Below are positions 18,401-26,820 of a DNA stretch of 26,820 nt, in pieces. Source of the stretch: Branchiostoma floridae. Taxonomy: Eukaryota; Chordata; Leptocardii; Amphioxiformes; Branchiostomatidae. The stretch covers positions 8,356,036 to 8,382,855 of the forward strand of contig NC_049995.1 of NCBI RefSeq assembly GCF_000003815.2, written 5' to 3'. Position 1 is the stretch's first letter; each line of letters starts with the position of its first letter. A program made the translations under genes and the position numbers. Under the pieces are notes generated by a model that was not told where the DNA came from, searched no databases, and saw nothing but the letters and a program-made list of their open reading frames with translations.

Positions 18401-21400
18401 CCCAGGCCTGTACACTCCAAACAACAAAAACACTACCACACTGGGAAGTTAGTACATGTACGTGTATGTCAGGTAGTGTTTACGATTTTTAACCTTCAGC
18501 ATGTTAAGGTAGCCATTTAGCACCAAATTTGCATTCATTATGGGTTTAGGCAGCAGGGAAATGGTTAAAGTCCATTTTTTAGGAAAAAGATGCCACCCCA
18601 ACCACCCTCATGTGATTGTGCCTGTACCGTATCTAATGAATCTGTTGAGTTGCTGGAGTCAGAACTGTCTGAGTCATCATCATGGACATCAAGATCAGGG
18701 GTTTGTCTAACATCTACTTCTTCATCAAACTGTGCTTCCTCCACTACAGCAGAATTATCTGTCTTATCCTGTAGGTAACCAAATGACTCAATTTCAATTT
18801 TCACTTAATGAGTGAAAATATTCATTAAAAATACATGAGCTACAGCCATGTACCTGTATAAAAAAATTAAATCATCAAACAGTAGAGTTCTGGCAATTCA
18901 GAAAAATTATCTTCAAAGTACATGTATGTTGTTTGCTTTCTATTAAGCTGTTGCCATTTTAGAAATGATACCACTATGAAAGCTTTTATATGCCATCTGA
19001 TTCAAAGATGGACCAACTAATACTGAAGAAAATAGCCATTGGCAATCATTTTGTATCATATTGATGGTACAGTGGCTTTAAACATTATCTTCTTCCTCAA
19101 AATGAATTAAAATGTGACCTTTCTCCCTCTTATGACAGATGTATATTACATTTCATTTCCTAACATATTTGGTGCATGAAGACCTAAGAAAATGTAGTAT
19201 CAAGCTTTTGTACCATATGCCTTTGGCCTTGAGCATTCTTGGGTGGAGAATGTACGTCAGCATGCAAGTTCAGAAACATGGTGGGAGAGGTGGGATCACT
19301 TAGACTTCCCTCCTCCGTCTGTTAGTAAGGATGGAACAAGAACCCAGTCTCATTGTTATAAAATGTGTTCCGTAAGCTTACTGGTTAGATAATGATGTGC
19401 TGACAATGTGTTACTGGTGAGTAAGATGAAGATGTGCAGGGATTTGAGTTTCTGTTAGGTTTGGTAATATCAGGTTTTTAGTTACAGACAAATGTTTTGA
19501 ATCACTAGTGTAACTGCAGTGTTGATTAAAGCTCAACAGTTTCACTGTGAAATTATGAATGGGTGATGTAGCTAGAGATGACAAAAAGTAGATGAGTGTG
19601 ACACGTGTAGTTACTGTTGTATTGAGAGGTAATGCAACTATCAGACAACTTCAATGCCATACAACTTATGAGTGTTCTGAGTTCTTGTAAACTTTTAACA
19701 CTCATTCTCCTGCCCGTAACCACTTAGGTCCGCCGGTAAGTTTTAGTTATGGCCAAGCCAGGAACTTCATTGCAAAGTGTGTATGAATTGAGATAAAAAG
19801 CCACCCAGGTATAAAGTCAATGATGTGGTGTTGGTGCCAAGTTCAATACTAAACTGCAGAATGTGATTAGGAGCACACCATCTGTTTGAGCAATAAGAAC
19901 AACGTACACACTTGATTCACGAGAAACAGACTGCACTCCTGAGAAATGAAGAGCAAATGAGTGAAAGCCAGACCCTAACAGAGGTTCTTAAAGCATCCAA
20001 GCTTGGACGTAAGTGATAGCCTAGGAAGAAAAAAATGATAAGGTTTAAACCACACACTCAGGATTCCATCAAAGGCCAAATAGTCAAAGCTTGGAGGTAA
20101 GTGTAAGTCGCTCTGGTCCATGGGAAAGAAGAGAACAGCCGTGCAGGAAAAGCCAAATGTGTGAAGAGGTCAGATCCATGAGAGAAAACCTCAGCCGTGC
20201 AAGAGAAACAAACTGTTTGAAGATTTCTGTCCTTAAACCCAAGAAAACACCAAATGTTCAAGCTGTTTGTACCGAGTTTGACGACGACGAATCGGAGCTG
20301 CTTGACGAAGACGAGCTGCCATGTGTATCCTGTTGCCGTGGCAACCCAGCTGCTGGAGCCGACTCCCGTGGGGCCATCTGCCCCTGGATCCTGATCGGTG
20401 AATTTGAGATTGGTTCGTCGAGGAGAAGGGAGATTCTCTTCTCGTGGTCGGCGGCTTTGTCCTGCGGACTCGGTTCTTGGAACGGTACGCGGATGAAGAT
20501 GGGAGACAAAGAGATTTCCTCGTCCATGAAACGACCGCTTCGAGGGGCGTCAAGCGAGCCGTCCTTTGGGGTTGGTATTTGGACGGGAGCGGAAGTGGCG
20601 AAGCGAAATGCCCCATCCTCAGTGGCTAGGGGTGTTTTCTCTTCTTCCTGTGGTGAGTCATCCTGTTGTGTGAATGAGTTTGTGTCACAATGTTTTAGTC
20701 TTGCCTTATTTTTGAGTTGTGGTGTAGAAGGATACGGCACTCTCTAAGACAGTTTATAGACAGTAGACAGACAAAGACATTGTAATACAGTAACTGTTTT
20801 CCACTATCAGAACGCTAACTGTAAAGTATAACATACATAATGTCAGTTCATTCTAGATTTGATGCGAAAACATAACTACCAGTCATATTATAGACATTGA
20901 AACTACAATGTAGATGGAAACAGGGACAGTTGATAAACATCATCATCAGAACTAAGAAGCACTGGTAGTTCATTCAGTTTAAACTACAAAAAGACAGACA
21001 CACTATACTGTTAAAATTCTGACATCTATCAATCTAAAACCTGTAAATTTAGTATTGTTATGTATTGGACACAAATAATAGATTATTTAGTACAGATTCC
21101 CTACCTTTTCCTTGTCCAGCAATGGTGTCAGTTCCTTGTTCAGTTCCTCGAGAACTGGCCTGAGCGGCTTGCTGAACTTGGAAGCCATCGGACTGGCGGC
21201 CTTCGGACTCCCGAAGGGGAAGACGCCGACAGGGCTGCCCAGTGGGTAATCAGGTGATCCCAGGCTTTCGCGACTGCCCTCCTGTATATGGTTGAAACAT
21301 TTAAACATTTTGAATAGACACAAACAATGTACAGATGTGACACACTAGGAAATATTGGATATATGTGTGTGTGTGTGTGCATGTGTGTGATTGTGCATTT

Positions 21401-24291
21401 GTACATTATATGTTCATGTTTGTAAAACAATGTGACTGTGTATGAGATAATGTTTAAATGTTAGTGTATATTTTTGTATGTATATGCGTGTGTTTCGTGT
21501 GTGAGTCTGTGTGTATGTGTACATGTATGTCTGTATGTCTGTGAGAGTGTTCTGTACAAAGACTGTGTGTGTGTGTGTGTGTATGTGTGTGTGTCTGTGA
21601 GTGTATGATATACTACATTTATTTGGCATTCAATGAAATACCATCTGCAATATATTTGATATCAGTGTGGGAAACAATGCATTCACAGAAAATCTGATAT
21701 CTTCACCAAAGAAAACTTAAACATTCTAAGTTTGGTGAAAGTTCATTGTAATCAACCCAAACCTTAACTCTTTGGTAAAATGCAGAAGATAGGATCTCAC
21801 CAGGTTATATTTTCACATCAGTGTGTGATGCAAGTAGCCTGGGTACCATCCGGAAAGTAGTTCGCTCCGGCGTTCATTATATACAAATACAGTTGCTTCT
21901 AGCTCCGACATTCATCATACACTATATACAGTCGCTTCTCTGTGTTTCCGTCTGGGAACGCGGAGCATCTAAACATCTGGAATCGTCCAAATTTTGGAAG
22001 CAGGCGCTGATTGGTCCCTATACATGAGCGAATTATGGAATGGGTTCAAGCGATCGTTCGAACCGGTGTTCACACCGGACATGCCCTCCGCCCGCTCGTG
22101 GGAGGCCTGTAGTGTCATCGAACAAACGCTTTAGAACCCATTCCTACATTCGCTCATTAACTGACATTACCACCAAACGGTTTGAATGCGCAAGTCTCCA
22201 GACGGATAGCAGAAGCGAACATCGGAGCGAACTACTTTCCGGATGGTACCCAGGCTATGATGCAAGCTTGTTGAATGTACAATGTGTTGAAGCCTAACCT
22301 TAACTCTGTTCCTGAACATGTCTTTGTGCAGGTAGTGCTGGTTGGGGAGGGAGTGGTTCTCTGTCAGCTGTAGAGGGAGGGAGGAACTGATGTCCCCATG
22401 GCTCTCTGATCGGGGCTAGATAGAGAAAATAATGACAGAAATATGTGAAGAGATAGGAAAACTGTGCATAGTTACAATGCATCACTATTTGTGGATGAGA
22501 GTTAATCTTTCGTGCTATGTTCTTGAGTAAAACTTTCTGTTTTGTCTCAATAGTGACATTTCATTTTGACAAATACTGAATTTGATCATAGAAATAGCTG
22601 CAAAAGTGCACAGTACATTGTAAATTCTTTCCCTTATAAATCATAATTTAATCCTTTGTAAATTGGATGTCTTTTTGTTTATCCAGTCTGAATGATAATG
22701 ACTTGTAGAAATACATATAGGTGTCACACTGATAGATTTATACTTTAAGACCAATAAAAGATCATCCACAAATAATGGTAAGAACTTGAGACCTAAACTT
22801 GATGAAATGTTGCATTGTCAGGTAGAGTTGACATGTCATGCATTATCGGATGTTGTGCATTGAATAACTCTGGAAATGGACACCCAAAATTTGGGAATAC
22901 CACTACCAGATATCAAAAAGTATATCAATGCTGCAATGAACAAATGAGGCCCTTAAATTGGTATGATTACAAAAAGCGTGAGCTTNNNNNNNNNNNNNNN
23001 NNNNNNNNNNNNNNNNNNNNNNNNNNNNNNNNNNNNNNNNNNNNNNNNNNNNNNNNNNNNNNNNNNNNNNNNNNNNNNNNNNNNNNNNNNNNNNNNNNNN
23101 NNNNNNNNNNNNNNNNNNNNNNNNNNNNNNNNNNNNNNNNNNNNNNNNNNNNNNNNNNNNNNNNNNNNNNNNNNNNNNNNNNNNNNNNNNNNNNNNNNNN
23201 NNNNNNNNNNNNNNNNNNNNNNNNNNNNNNNNNNNNNNNNNNNNNNNNNNNNNNNNNNNNNNNNNNNNNNNNNNNNNNNNNNNNNNNNNNNNNNNNNNNN
23301 NNNNNNNNNNNNNNNNNNNNNNNNNNNNNNNNNNNNNNNNNNNNNNNNNNNNNNNNNNNNNNNNNNNNNNNNNNNNNNNNNNNNNNNNNNNNNNNNNNNN
23401 NNNNNNNNNNNNNNNNNNNNNNNNNNNNNNNNNNNNNNNNNNNNNNNNNNNNNNNNNNNNNNNNNNNNNNNNNNNNNNNNNNNNNNNNNNNNNNNNNNNN
23501 NNNNNNNNNNNNNNNNNNNNNNNNNNNNNNNNNNNNNNNNNNNNNNNNNNNNNNNNNNNNNNNNNNNNNNNNNNNNNNNNNNNNNNNNNNNNNNNNNNNN
23601 NNNNNNNNNNNNNNNNNNNNNNNNNNNNNNNNNNNNNNNNNNNNNNNNNNNNNNNNNNNNNNNNNNNNNNNNNNNNNNNNNNNNNNNNNNNAGAGAAGGA
23701 TTTGGTGGAATTAGAAGAGGGGTTTGGGTGAGGGAGGGGGATTTTACATACGTGTAATAAAGAAAACTAAACAAATACTTAGACCAGTGAGAGGAGGTAC
23801 ATGTACAACCAAACTTAAAACTTCTTCCTACCAATCTCAGATGCTGAAAGACAAAGGAAAGAAAGCAAATATTAAGTGCTAACTAGCAGATAAGAGTAGA
23901 CGGTTACAACACGAAGAACAACCAACAAGATTGAAGAACGTGCCCCACGAAATAAATTTACCATTATCATACATGTGCCTGTGTCAAGAGGAAAAAAGTC
24001 GTAATACATAAAATGGCATGTATAAAAGGATACTATCAAATTCATCGATTAAGTTTAGGGGTAAAAGAAGAATATTGCATAAGACTCAAGTAAAATAGTT
24101 TCATGTTGATTATACAATCAACAAGTCAAACAAGTTCACAGACATCATCTTCAAGAAGAGATACCACTACAATGAAAATAATCATTATGTTCCTAAAGAC
24201 ATTATCTATACACACATTGCACAGTAAAAAAAGAGCTTACCGATCCATATTCCTCATCCCTGCTTCCTGGGGACTCCAAACGAGACATAGC
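15175..24291 (-). CDS. KIF13B: KIF13B/Khc-73-type kinesin-3, C-terminal half (spliced, partial)
   Basis: A multi-exon minus-strand gene running from upstream exons near 24291 (or beyond the window) down to the TAG at 15177-15175. Identification rests on its last two exons: together they read [19 protein letters not shown] ... [17 protein letters not shown] ... [18 protein letters not shown], a CAP-Gly domain, followed by a basic RRRST-containing tail. Among kinesins a C-terminal CAP-Gly is known only in KIF13B (GAKIN) and its invertebrate orthologue Khc-73, which are plus-end motors for PIP3 vesicles, Dlg and endosomal cargo. Upstream exons encode a low-complexity, Ser/Asp/Glu-rich tail. Internal exons whose borders I could define are all phase 0. 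The motor, FHA, DUF3694 and MAGUK-binding regions are not in the window; some sequence may be hidden in the N gap at 22986-23691. No AATAAA was seen in the ~1.1 kb after the stop. Since lancelets predate the vertebrate KIF13A/B split, this may be the single pro-orthologue. Confidence 0.85.
15423..16000. other. KIF13 last intron
   Basis: A 578-bp intron splitting the Gly codon of the CAP-Gly GRNDG motif (phase 1), with GTAAGT donor and TTTTTTTGCAG acceptor. Nothing else is seen in it. Confidence 0.8.
16001..18038 (-). CDS. KIF13B: KIF13 giant acidic exon ending in the first half of CAP-Gly
   Basis: A 2038-nt exon: acceptor CATCCGCAG|TCGGATGATGAG (phase 0) and donor ACTG|GTAAGT (phase 1). It encodes about 679 residues, nearly all disordered and very rich in Glu, Ser, Thr, Asp and Pro. 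It includes a small internal repeat around 17000-17045 ([16 protein letters not shown]). The last ~45 residues open the CAP-Gly domain ([34 protein letters not shown]). An acidic linker this long is, to my knowledge, larger than the equivalent in vertebrate KIF13B (full length about 1,826 residues). Confidence 0.88.
18039..18627. other. KIF13 intron
   Basis: A 589-bp intron. A weak local duplication is visible (18110-18175 versus 18222-18285, sharing ATCAATAAC, GCTTC and GCATCACCC blocks). No exon seen. Confidence 0.6.
18628..18768 (-). CDS. KIF13B: KIF13 exon (141 nt, phase 0-0)
   Basis: Acceptor TTACCTACAG|GATAAG and donor GATACG|GTACAG define 47 codons: [20 protein letters not shown], then a [21 protein letters not shown] acidic-serine run that could be a casein kinase 2 target. 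The donor is weaker than consensus. It joins in frame to [14 protein letters not shown] of the giant exon. Confidence 0.7.
18769..20272. other. KIF13 intron
   Basis: About 1.5 kb of AT-rich sequence. Near 19995-20235 there is a patch of short imperfect duplications (AGCTTGGACGTAAGTG/AGCTTGGAGGTAAGTG; AGCCGTGCAGGAAAAGCC/AGCCGTGCAAGAGAAACA). No exon is convincing. Confidence 0.5.
20273..20662 (-). CDS. KIF13B: KIF13 exon (390 nt, phase 0-0)
   Basis: Acceptor TGTGTTTTCACACAACAG-type (CAACAG|GATGAC) at 20663 and donor AACTCG|GTACAA at 20272 enclose 130 codons without a stop. The sequence starts [19 protein letters not shown], contains [20 protein letters not shown] and [20 protein letters not shown], and ends in a polyserine tract ([17 protein letters not shown]). 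The paired 'S-P-I-x-I' motifs (LSPIFI and NSPIRI) are possible phospho-docking sites. The donor GTACAA is poor, so the 3' border is less certain than the 5'. Confidence 0.7.
21105..21281 (-). CDS. KIF13B: KIF13 exon (177 nt, phase 0-0)
   Basis: Acceptor CATATACAG|GAG and a strong donor GAAAAG|GTAGGG bound 59 codons. [19 protein letters not shown] and [20 protein letters not shown] give repeated G-S-P motifs of proline-directed phosphorylation type, followed by an amphipathic [20 protein letters not shown] segment. Confidence 0.75.
21362..21605. repeat. (TG)n-rich microsatellite region
   Basis: Interrupted TG repeats with purest runs at 21364-21379 and 21565-21592, in an intron of KIF13. ORFs rich in His-Thr on the minus strand are products of this repeat. 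Confidence 0.85.
21835..22257. mobile_element. 423-bp MITE with perfect 35-bp inverted ends and a 9-bp target duplication
   Basis: The ends begin TAGCCTGGGTACCATCCGG and are perfect inverted repeats for 35 bp. The element is flanked by TGATGCAAG at 21826-21834 and again at 22258-22266, an exact 9-bp duplication. An inner inverted pair (GGAATGGGTTC and GAACCCATTCC) shows a foldback core. Nine-bp duplications are typical of Mutator-like elements. The perfect ends and duplication suggest a young insertion in a KIF13 intron, only about 45 bp from the exon at 22305. No transposase ORF. Confidence 0.92.
22305..22415 (-). CDS. KIF13B: KIF13 exon (111 or 117 nt, phase 0-0)
   Basis: Acceptor TTTTCTCTATCTAG|CCCCGA at 22416. 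In phase 0 the frame reads [17 protein letters not shown] and [20 protein letters not shown] with no stop. Two nested donors fit phase 0: AACAGA|GTTAAG (end 22305) and GTTAAG|GTTAGG (end 22299). A competing open frame in another phase runs into a stop and would not join in phase to the neighbours. Confidence 0.6.
22416..22985. other. KIF13 intron before the gap
   Basis: AT-rich intronic sequence. No exon with paired splice sites was recognised. Confidence 0.5.
22986..23691. other. Assembly gap (706 N)
   Basis: A run of N only. The long open frames across it are meaningless. Exons of KIF13 could be missing here. Confidence 0.99.
23832..23843 (-). CDS. Candidate 12-nt microexon of KIF13
   Basis: A very strong pyrimidine tract and acceptor (TTTCTTTCCTTTGTCTTTCAG) is followed after only CATCTGAGATTG by a good donor (GTAGGAAG). 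The 12 nt are in phase 0 with the flanking exons and would add His-Leu-Arg-Leu. Neuronal microexons of 3-27 nt are well known in animals. No transcript evidence is available here, and the acceptor may instead serve nothing. Confidence 0.3.
24241..24291 (-). CDS. KIF13B: KIF13 exon (51 nt, phase 0-0)
   Basis: Acceptor TATTGTTTCAG|GCTATG and consensus donor GGATCG|GTAAGC enclose 17 codons: [17 protein letters not shown]. Small Ser/acidic segment typical of the kinesin-3 tail. Both splice sites are strong and the phase matches the next exons. Confidence 0.65.
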
Positions 24292-25037
24292 CTGAAACAA
24301 TAGCAAAAAACTTATCCATATATTCTACAAATACAAAGGTCATCATCATCATGTACAGCAGTACACTTGGGATCAACTGGGATCATAAATAATGTAAAAC
24401 CTACTTCAAAAAAGATCAGTATACATGTATTTTGACTTGGACTATATAATTACAGGACTGTAAGATCTTTTTCAAGCAAAAATAAACTTAACTTGTTGTA
24501 TTTCTTTTAGTTTTATGTTTGCACTTTAATCATCTGCATTATAAATGGTTGGTCTTTCAACCACTATGGATTAGTCGTTATAATGTAAAATGTTTAATAT
24601 ATATCAAATCATGTAGTTGAAGAATCACTGATGCACAAACTTAAGGTAAATTTTGAGTATGAGATCACAACTTTGGGGTTTACTCTCATTTCATTTCATT
24701 TTGTACTGGATGGGTCCCTGATTAGATTCGTTATTATTCACAAATAAAAAAAAAGGTTATCTATTATGTAAGCTATAGTATCTAACTTTTGATTTTTGGA
24801 TTTCAATTTTGATTTTGAGTCTAAAAGCAAAGATGATTTGAAGGTTCTTAGTCTTCCATAACTGTACATTCTTTTTGTTGTAACTTGTGAGGACAGAATT
24901 ACAACATACACATTGTCAAGGTTTTCATACTTTTGATTTAGAACATCATAATATACATTGTACATGATATGTATATTAGCCAAAGAGTCTAACGTCTTGA
25001 TTAAGAATGTTAAATGATTTTAATGTTGTTGATGAGC
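24292..25037. other. KIF13 intron
   Basis: AT-rich sequence with a 24738-24983 minus-strand open frame that lacks splice sites or recognisable features; treated as non-coding. Confidence 0.45.
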
Positions 25038-25038
25038 T

Positions 25039-25044
25039 TTTATT
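25039..25044 (-). terminator. AATAAA downstream of the possible alternative terminal exon
   Basis: A canonical poly(A) hexamer on the minus strand, 44 nt past the TAG at 25090-25088. Alone it could be chance in AT-rich intron. Confidence 0.3.
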
Positions 25045-25087
25045 CACAACTGTTTTAGAGTAGTAACTGCTTAGAACTAGATGCCAG

Positions 25088-25204
25088 CTATACACACACA
25101 TTTGTGGTGAATGTAAATTTATGAGTATCAGTGGCAGAAGCAGGGTTGGGTGAAGAAGGCATGCTGCATGCTGTTACAGAGGAGCGGACAGACACTTCAC
25201 TCTC
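25088..25204 (-). CDS. Possible KIF13 exon or alternative terminal exon
   Basis: Acceptor TTTATGGGCAG|GAGAGT at 25205 opens, in phase 0, ESEVSVRSSVTACSMPSSPN and continues 18 codons to a TAG. The Ser-rich start resembles the other tail exons. If spliced on, a weak GTGTGT donor at 25099 would make a 105-nt phase-0 exon. If not, the TAG followed 44 nt later by an AATAAA (25039-25044) makes a complete alternative last exon giving a kinesin without the acidic tail and CAP-Gly. The acceptor's pyrimidine tract is poor. Confidence 0.38.
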   Translation of the reverse strand, partial: ESEVSVRSSVTACSMPSSPNPASATDTHKFTFTTNVCV

Positions 25205-25361
25205 CTGCCCATAAATAGGCAGTACACAAAGTTTGAAAGTACATCTGTGTTCTTGGTAGAATTCATTCTGCCATAAGATTGAACTCATTCAAAAACATGT
25301 CGAACGTGTCTTTGTCGAGGAATGAGCGTCACAGGGTTTTTCAAAAGAGGAAAACACATGT

Positions 25362-25658
25362 AGTAGGCGACGCGCCACACCCTAACCATATACCCCCTTA
25401 CCATGGGAAGCAGATCATTTGACAAGCATAAAATTCAGATAAACCAGAGATGCTACTAGGTAACATGTGGCCACTGTCTTTAACTGTGATCCTTCTAACA
25501 GTTTTTTCTCCAGTAGGCGATGGGTCACACCCTAACCATATACCCCCTTACCATGGGAAGCAGATCATTTGACAAGCATAAAATTCAGATAAACCAGAGA
25601 TGCTACTAGGTAACATGTGGCCACTGTCTTTAACTGTGATCCTTACAGTTTTTTCTCC
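25362..25658. repeat. Two-copy 150-bp tandem duplication
   Basis: GTAGGCGA (25363) to TTTTTTCTCC repeats with an exact 150-bp offset beginning at 25512. The copies differ by a few substitutions near the start (GACGCGCC versus GATGGGTC) and a 3-bp deletion near the end (CTTCTAACAG versus CTTACAG). High identity implies a recent duplication. No coding content was recognised. Confidence 0.92.
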
Positions 25659-25985
25659 CTCTAGAAGCCTTCAGATGCCTTGTTTTGAATTGATAACAGG
25701 ACTGTCTCCAGGACCCATCCTTCAATCTCAAGAGAGAAATTTGCTTATTGGAGCAGAAAATAATTTTACCCCATACTTCCCAAAAATGACATGAAATTGT
25801 TGAAAATGTACTTTCATAAGCTTAAAATGACATAACAAAGTACTCTAGGGAATATCACAATATTGTTTGAACTGTTATCCATTAAGTCTTTTTATTTCAC
25901 ATTGGTATGCAAATTCATTTCCCTTATGATTTCATTCTACTTATGTTTTCAGTCATATTATGTTAACATTGCAATTTTGATTTAC
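25659..25985. other. Gene-free AT-rich sequence
   Basis: Intronic or intergenic sequence, perhaps the internal part of the retrotransposon whose 3' end follows. Nothing recognised. Confidence 0.4.
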
Positions 25986-25989
25986 TTGT

Positions 25990-26213
25990 ATCGTAGAATG
26001 ATATTATGTATTGGTTATTCCTAATTTGCTATGATTTGTATTGATGGGCATATGTCAAAGCTAATTTTCTCATGTTATGTTACTTCTTATTTTATTTGAT
26101 ATGTATGCATATGATTGTATGTCTGGGGTTTCCCCCCAGGGCACATTGAAAAGCGCCTAGAAAAGGCGATATGTTACCCCTGGTAAAATAAATAAAACAA
26201 AACAAAACAAACA
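25990..26213 (+). mobile_element. 3' end of a non-LTR retrotransposon
   Basis: The stretch CTGGGGTTTCCCCCCAGGGC, then GAAAAGCGCCTAGAAAAGGC and GATATGTTACCCCTGGTAAA, ends in an (AAATA)/(AAACA) simple repeat at 26187-26213. Two small stem-loops (CTGGGG/CCCCAG and GCGCCT/AGGCG) just before a short-unit tail are typical of the 3' UTR recognised by reverse transcriptase in CR1/L2-type elements. No ORF remains upstream; this is a 5'-truncated copy. The left limit is a guess. Confidence 0.6.
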
Positions 26214-26344
26214 TATTTAACCAGGAAAATTAATAACATGGGCTCCCAAACAATGAGTGGGATGGAAAACTGATTGACAATAGTCTAAGATAAGAGCTTT
26301 ACACCATCCCCTGCTTCCTTACAATGAGTTAAGTTAAAAAAAGT

Positions 26345-26614
26345 TAAACCTTTCCCGCGCCAAGATGGCGCATAGGCCGTTCCCATCTCTGTTTCATTAG
26401 CCCTGGGCCACACACAACGCAAACACTACAGCAGGGGGCTAGTCCACTGGTAGTGGTGTGTGTTAAACTTCCATACTCTTTCCCGAATGCTGAGTGCTAA
26501 GCAGAGAAAGCAGTATGTACCATTTTTAAAGTCTTTGGTATGACTCGGCCGGGATCAAACTCACGACCTTCCGATTGCAAGGCGAACACTCTACCCACTA
26601 GGCCATTGCACCGG
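26345..26614 (-). repeat. tRNA-derived SINE, second copy of the 11381 family
   Basis: On the minus strand it begins GCCGGTGCAATGGCCTAGTG, with GAGTTTGATCCCGGCCGAGT as B box. It runs through CACTACCAGTGGACTAGCCC to GCCATCTTGGCGCGGGAAAG. The A box TGGCCTAGTGG is better preserved than in the 11381 copy. No clean target duplication was found. Confidence 0.8.
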
Positions 26615-26643
26615 CTACTCATTTTCACCTGAGTATAGTACTA

Positions 26644-26739
26644 TATCCTGCCTGACCTCCGGGCATGCTCCGAAGAGAGGGTAAGGTATGGGCAAAAAAG
26701 TCCGGAGCAAATGCCCGGAGGGTCGTAAACGGCGGGATA
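26644..26739. repeat. 96-bp foldback palindrome
   Basis: TATCCTGCC and CCTCCGGGCATGCTCCG are inverted at the right as CGGAGCAAATGCCCGGAGG and GGCGGGATA. The transcript could form a long hairpin with a ~30-nt loop. Probably a small MITE, since no duplication or RNA-gene promoter was resolved. Poly-G and poly-C runs follow to the window end. Confidence 0.65.
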
Positions 26740-26820
26740 ACGAAACATACAAAAAATCAGGGTGGGGGGGTGGGCGTTCTGGAACAGCAACTTTCCTTGA
26801 CCGGGGTCCACCCCCCCCCC

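Noticed and set aside
22815-23834. Long ORFs of ~300 codons on both strands
   Set aside because: They exist only because the run of N is read as open.

Overview
The window reads as an animal genome, most likely a lancelet (amphioxus, Branchiostoma). That assignment is inference: coding sequence is sparse and spliced, vertebrate-type gene families are present (an intronless RING/B-box/NHL TRIM protein, a single-exon LRR membrane protein, a kinesin-3 tail ending in a CAP-Gly domain), and the spacers are full of short foldback MITEs and tRNA-headed SINEs. There is an assembly gap of 706 N at 22986-23691. Nothing here looks prokaryotic: no operons, CRISPR arrays or phage genes.

Layout. Positions 1-1300 hold a broken non-LTR retrotransposon relic, a 257-bp MITE with a perfect TTA target duplication, and on the minus strand a very short first coding exon (1199-1283). 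That exon encodes a clean signal peptide ending at a phase-1 splice donor; the rest of the gene lies beyond the left edge. Positions 2301-4442 (minus) hold a complete intronless TRIM-NHL ubiquitin-ligase-type gene. Positions 4902-6570 are three foldback/TIR elements. Positions 7011-8318 (minus) hold a complete single-exon type I membrane LRR protein with a Thr-rich stalk, with a 50-59 bp minisatellite directly upstream. From 8.7 to 15.1 kb there is no convincing complete gene: one possible terminal exon (8898-9060), a three-unit ~290-bp tandem repeat, several SINEs (one with a perfect 13-bp target duplication) and a second copy of the 309-bp MITE, sitting inside a SINE whose uninterrupted paralogue lies about 0.5 kb away.

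From 15175 to the right edge the minus strand carries the 3' half of one large spliced gene, the KIF13B/Khc-73-type kinesin-3. The last two exons encode the C-terminal CAP-Gly domain and a basic tail. Upstream are a giant acidic exon (16001-18038), a run of exons that all begin and end in phase 0 (18628-18768, 20273-20662, 21105-21281, 22305-22415, 24241-24291), a possible 12-nt microexon (23832-23843), and a possible alternative terminal exon (25088-25204) with its own AATAAA. The motor, FHA and most of the stalk would lie beyond the window or in the N gap.

The three recognised genes are not a functional cluster: ubiquitin ligase, cell-surface LRR protein and microtubule motor have no evident shared pathway. 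All coding sequence seen is on the minus strand. I did not find a novel biological system. The observations most worth checking are the hidden signal-peptide exon, the modular phase-0 KIF13 tail with a GRNDG variant of the CAP-Gly motif, and the related MITE families with resolvable target duplications.
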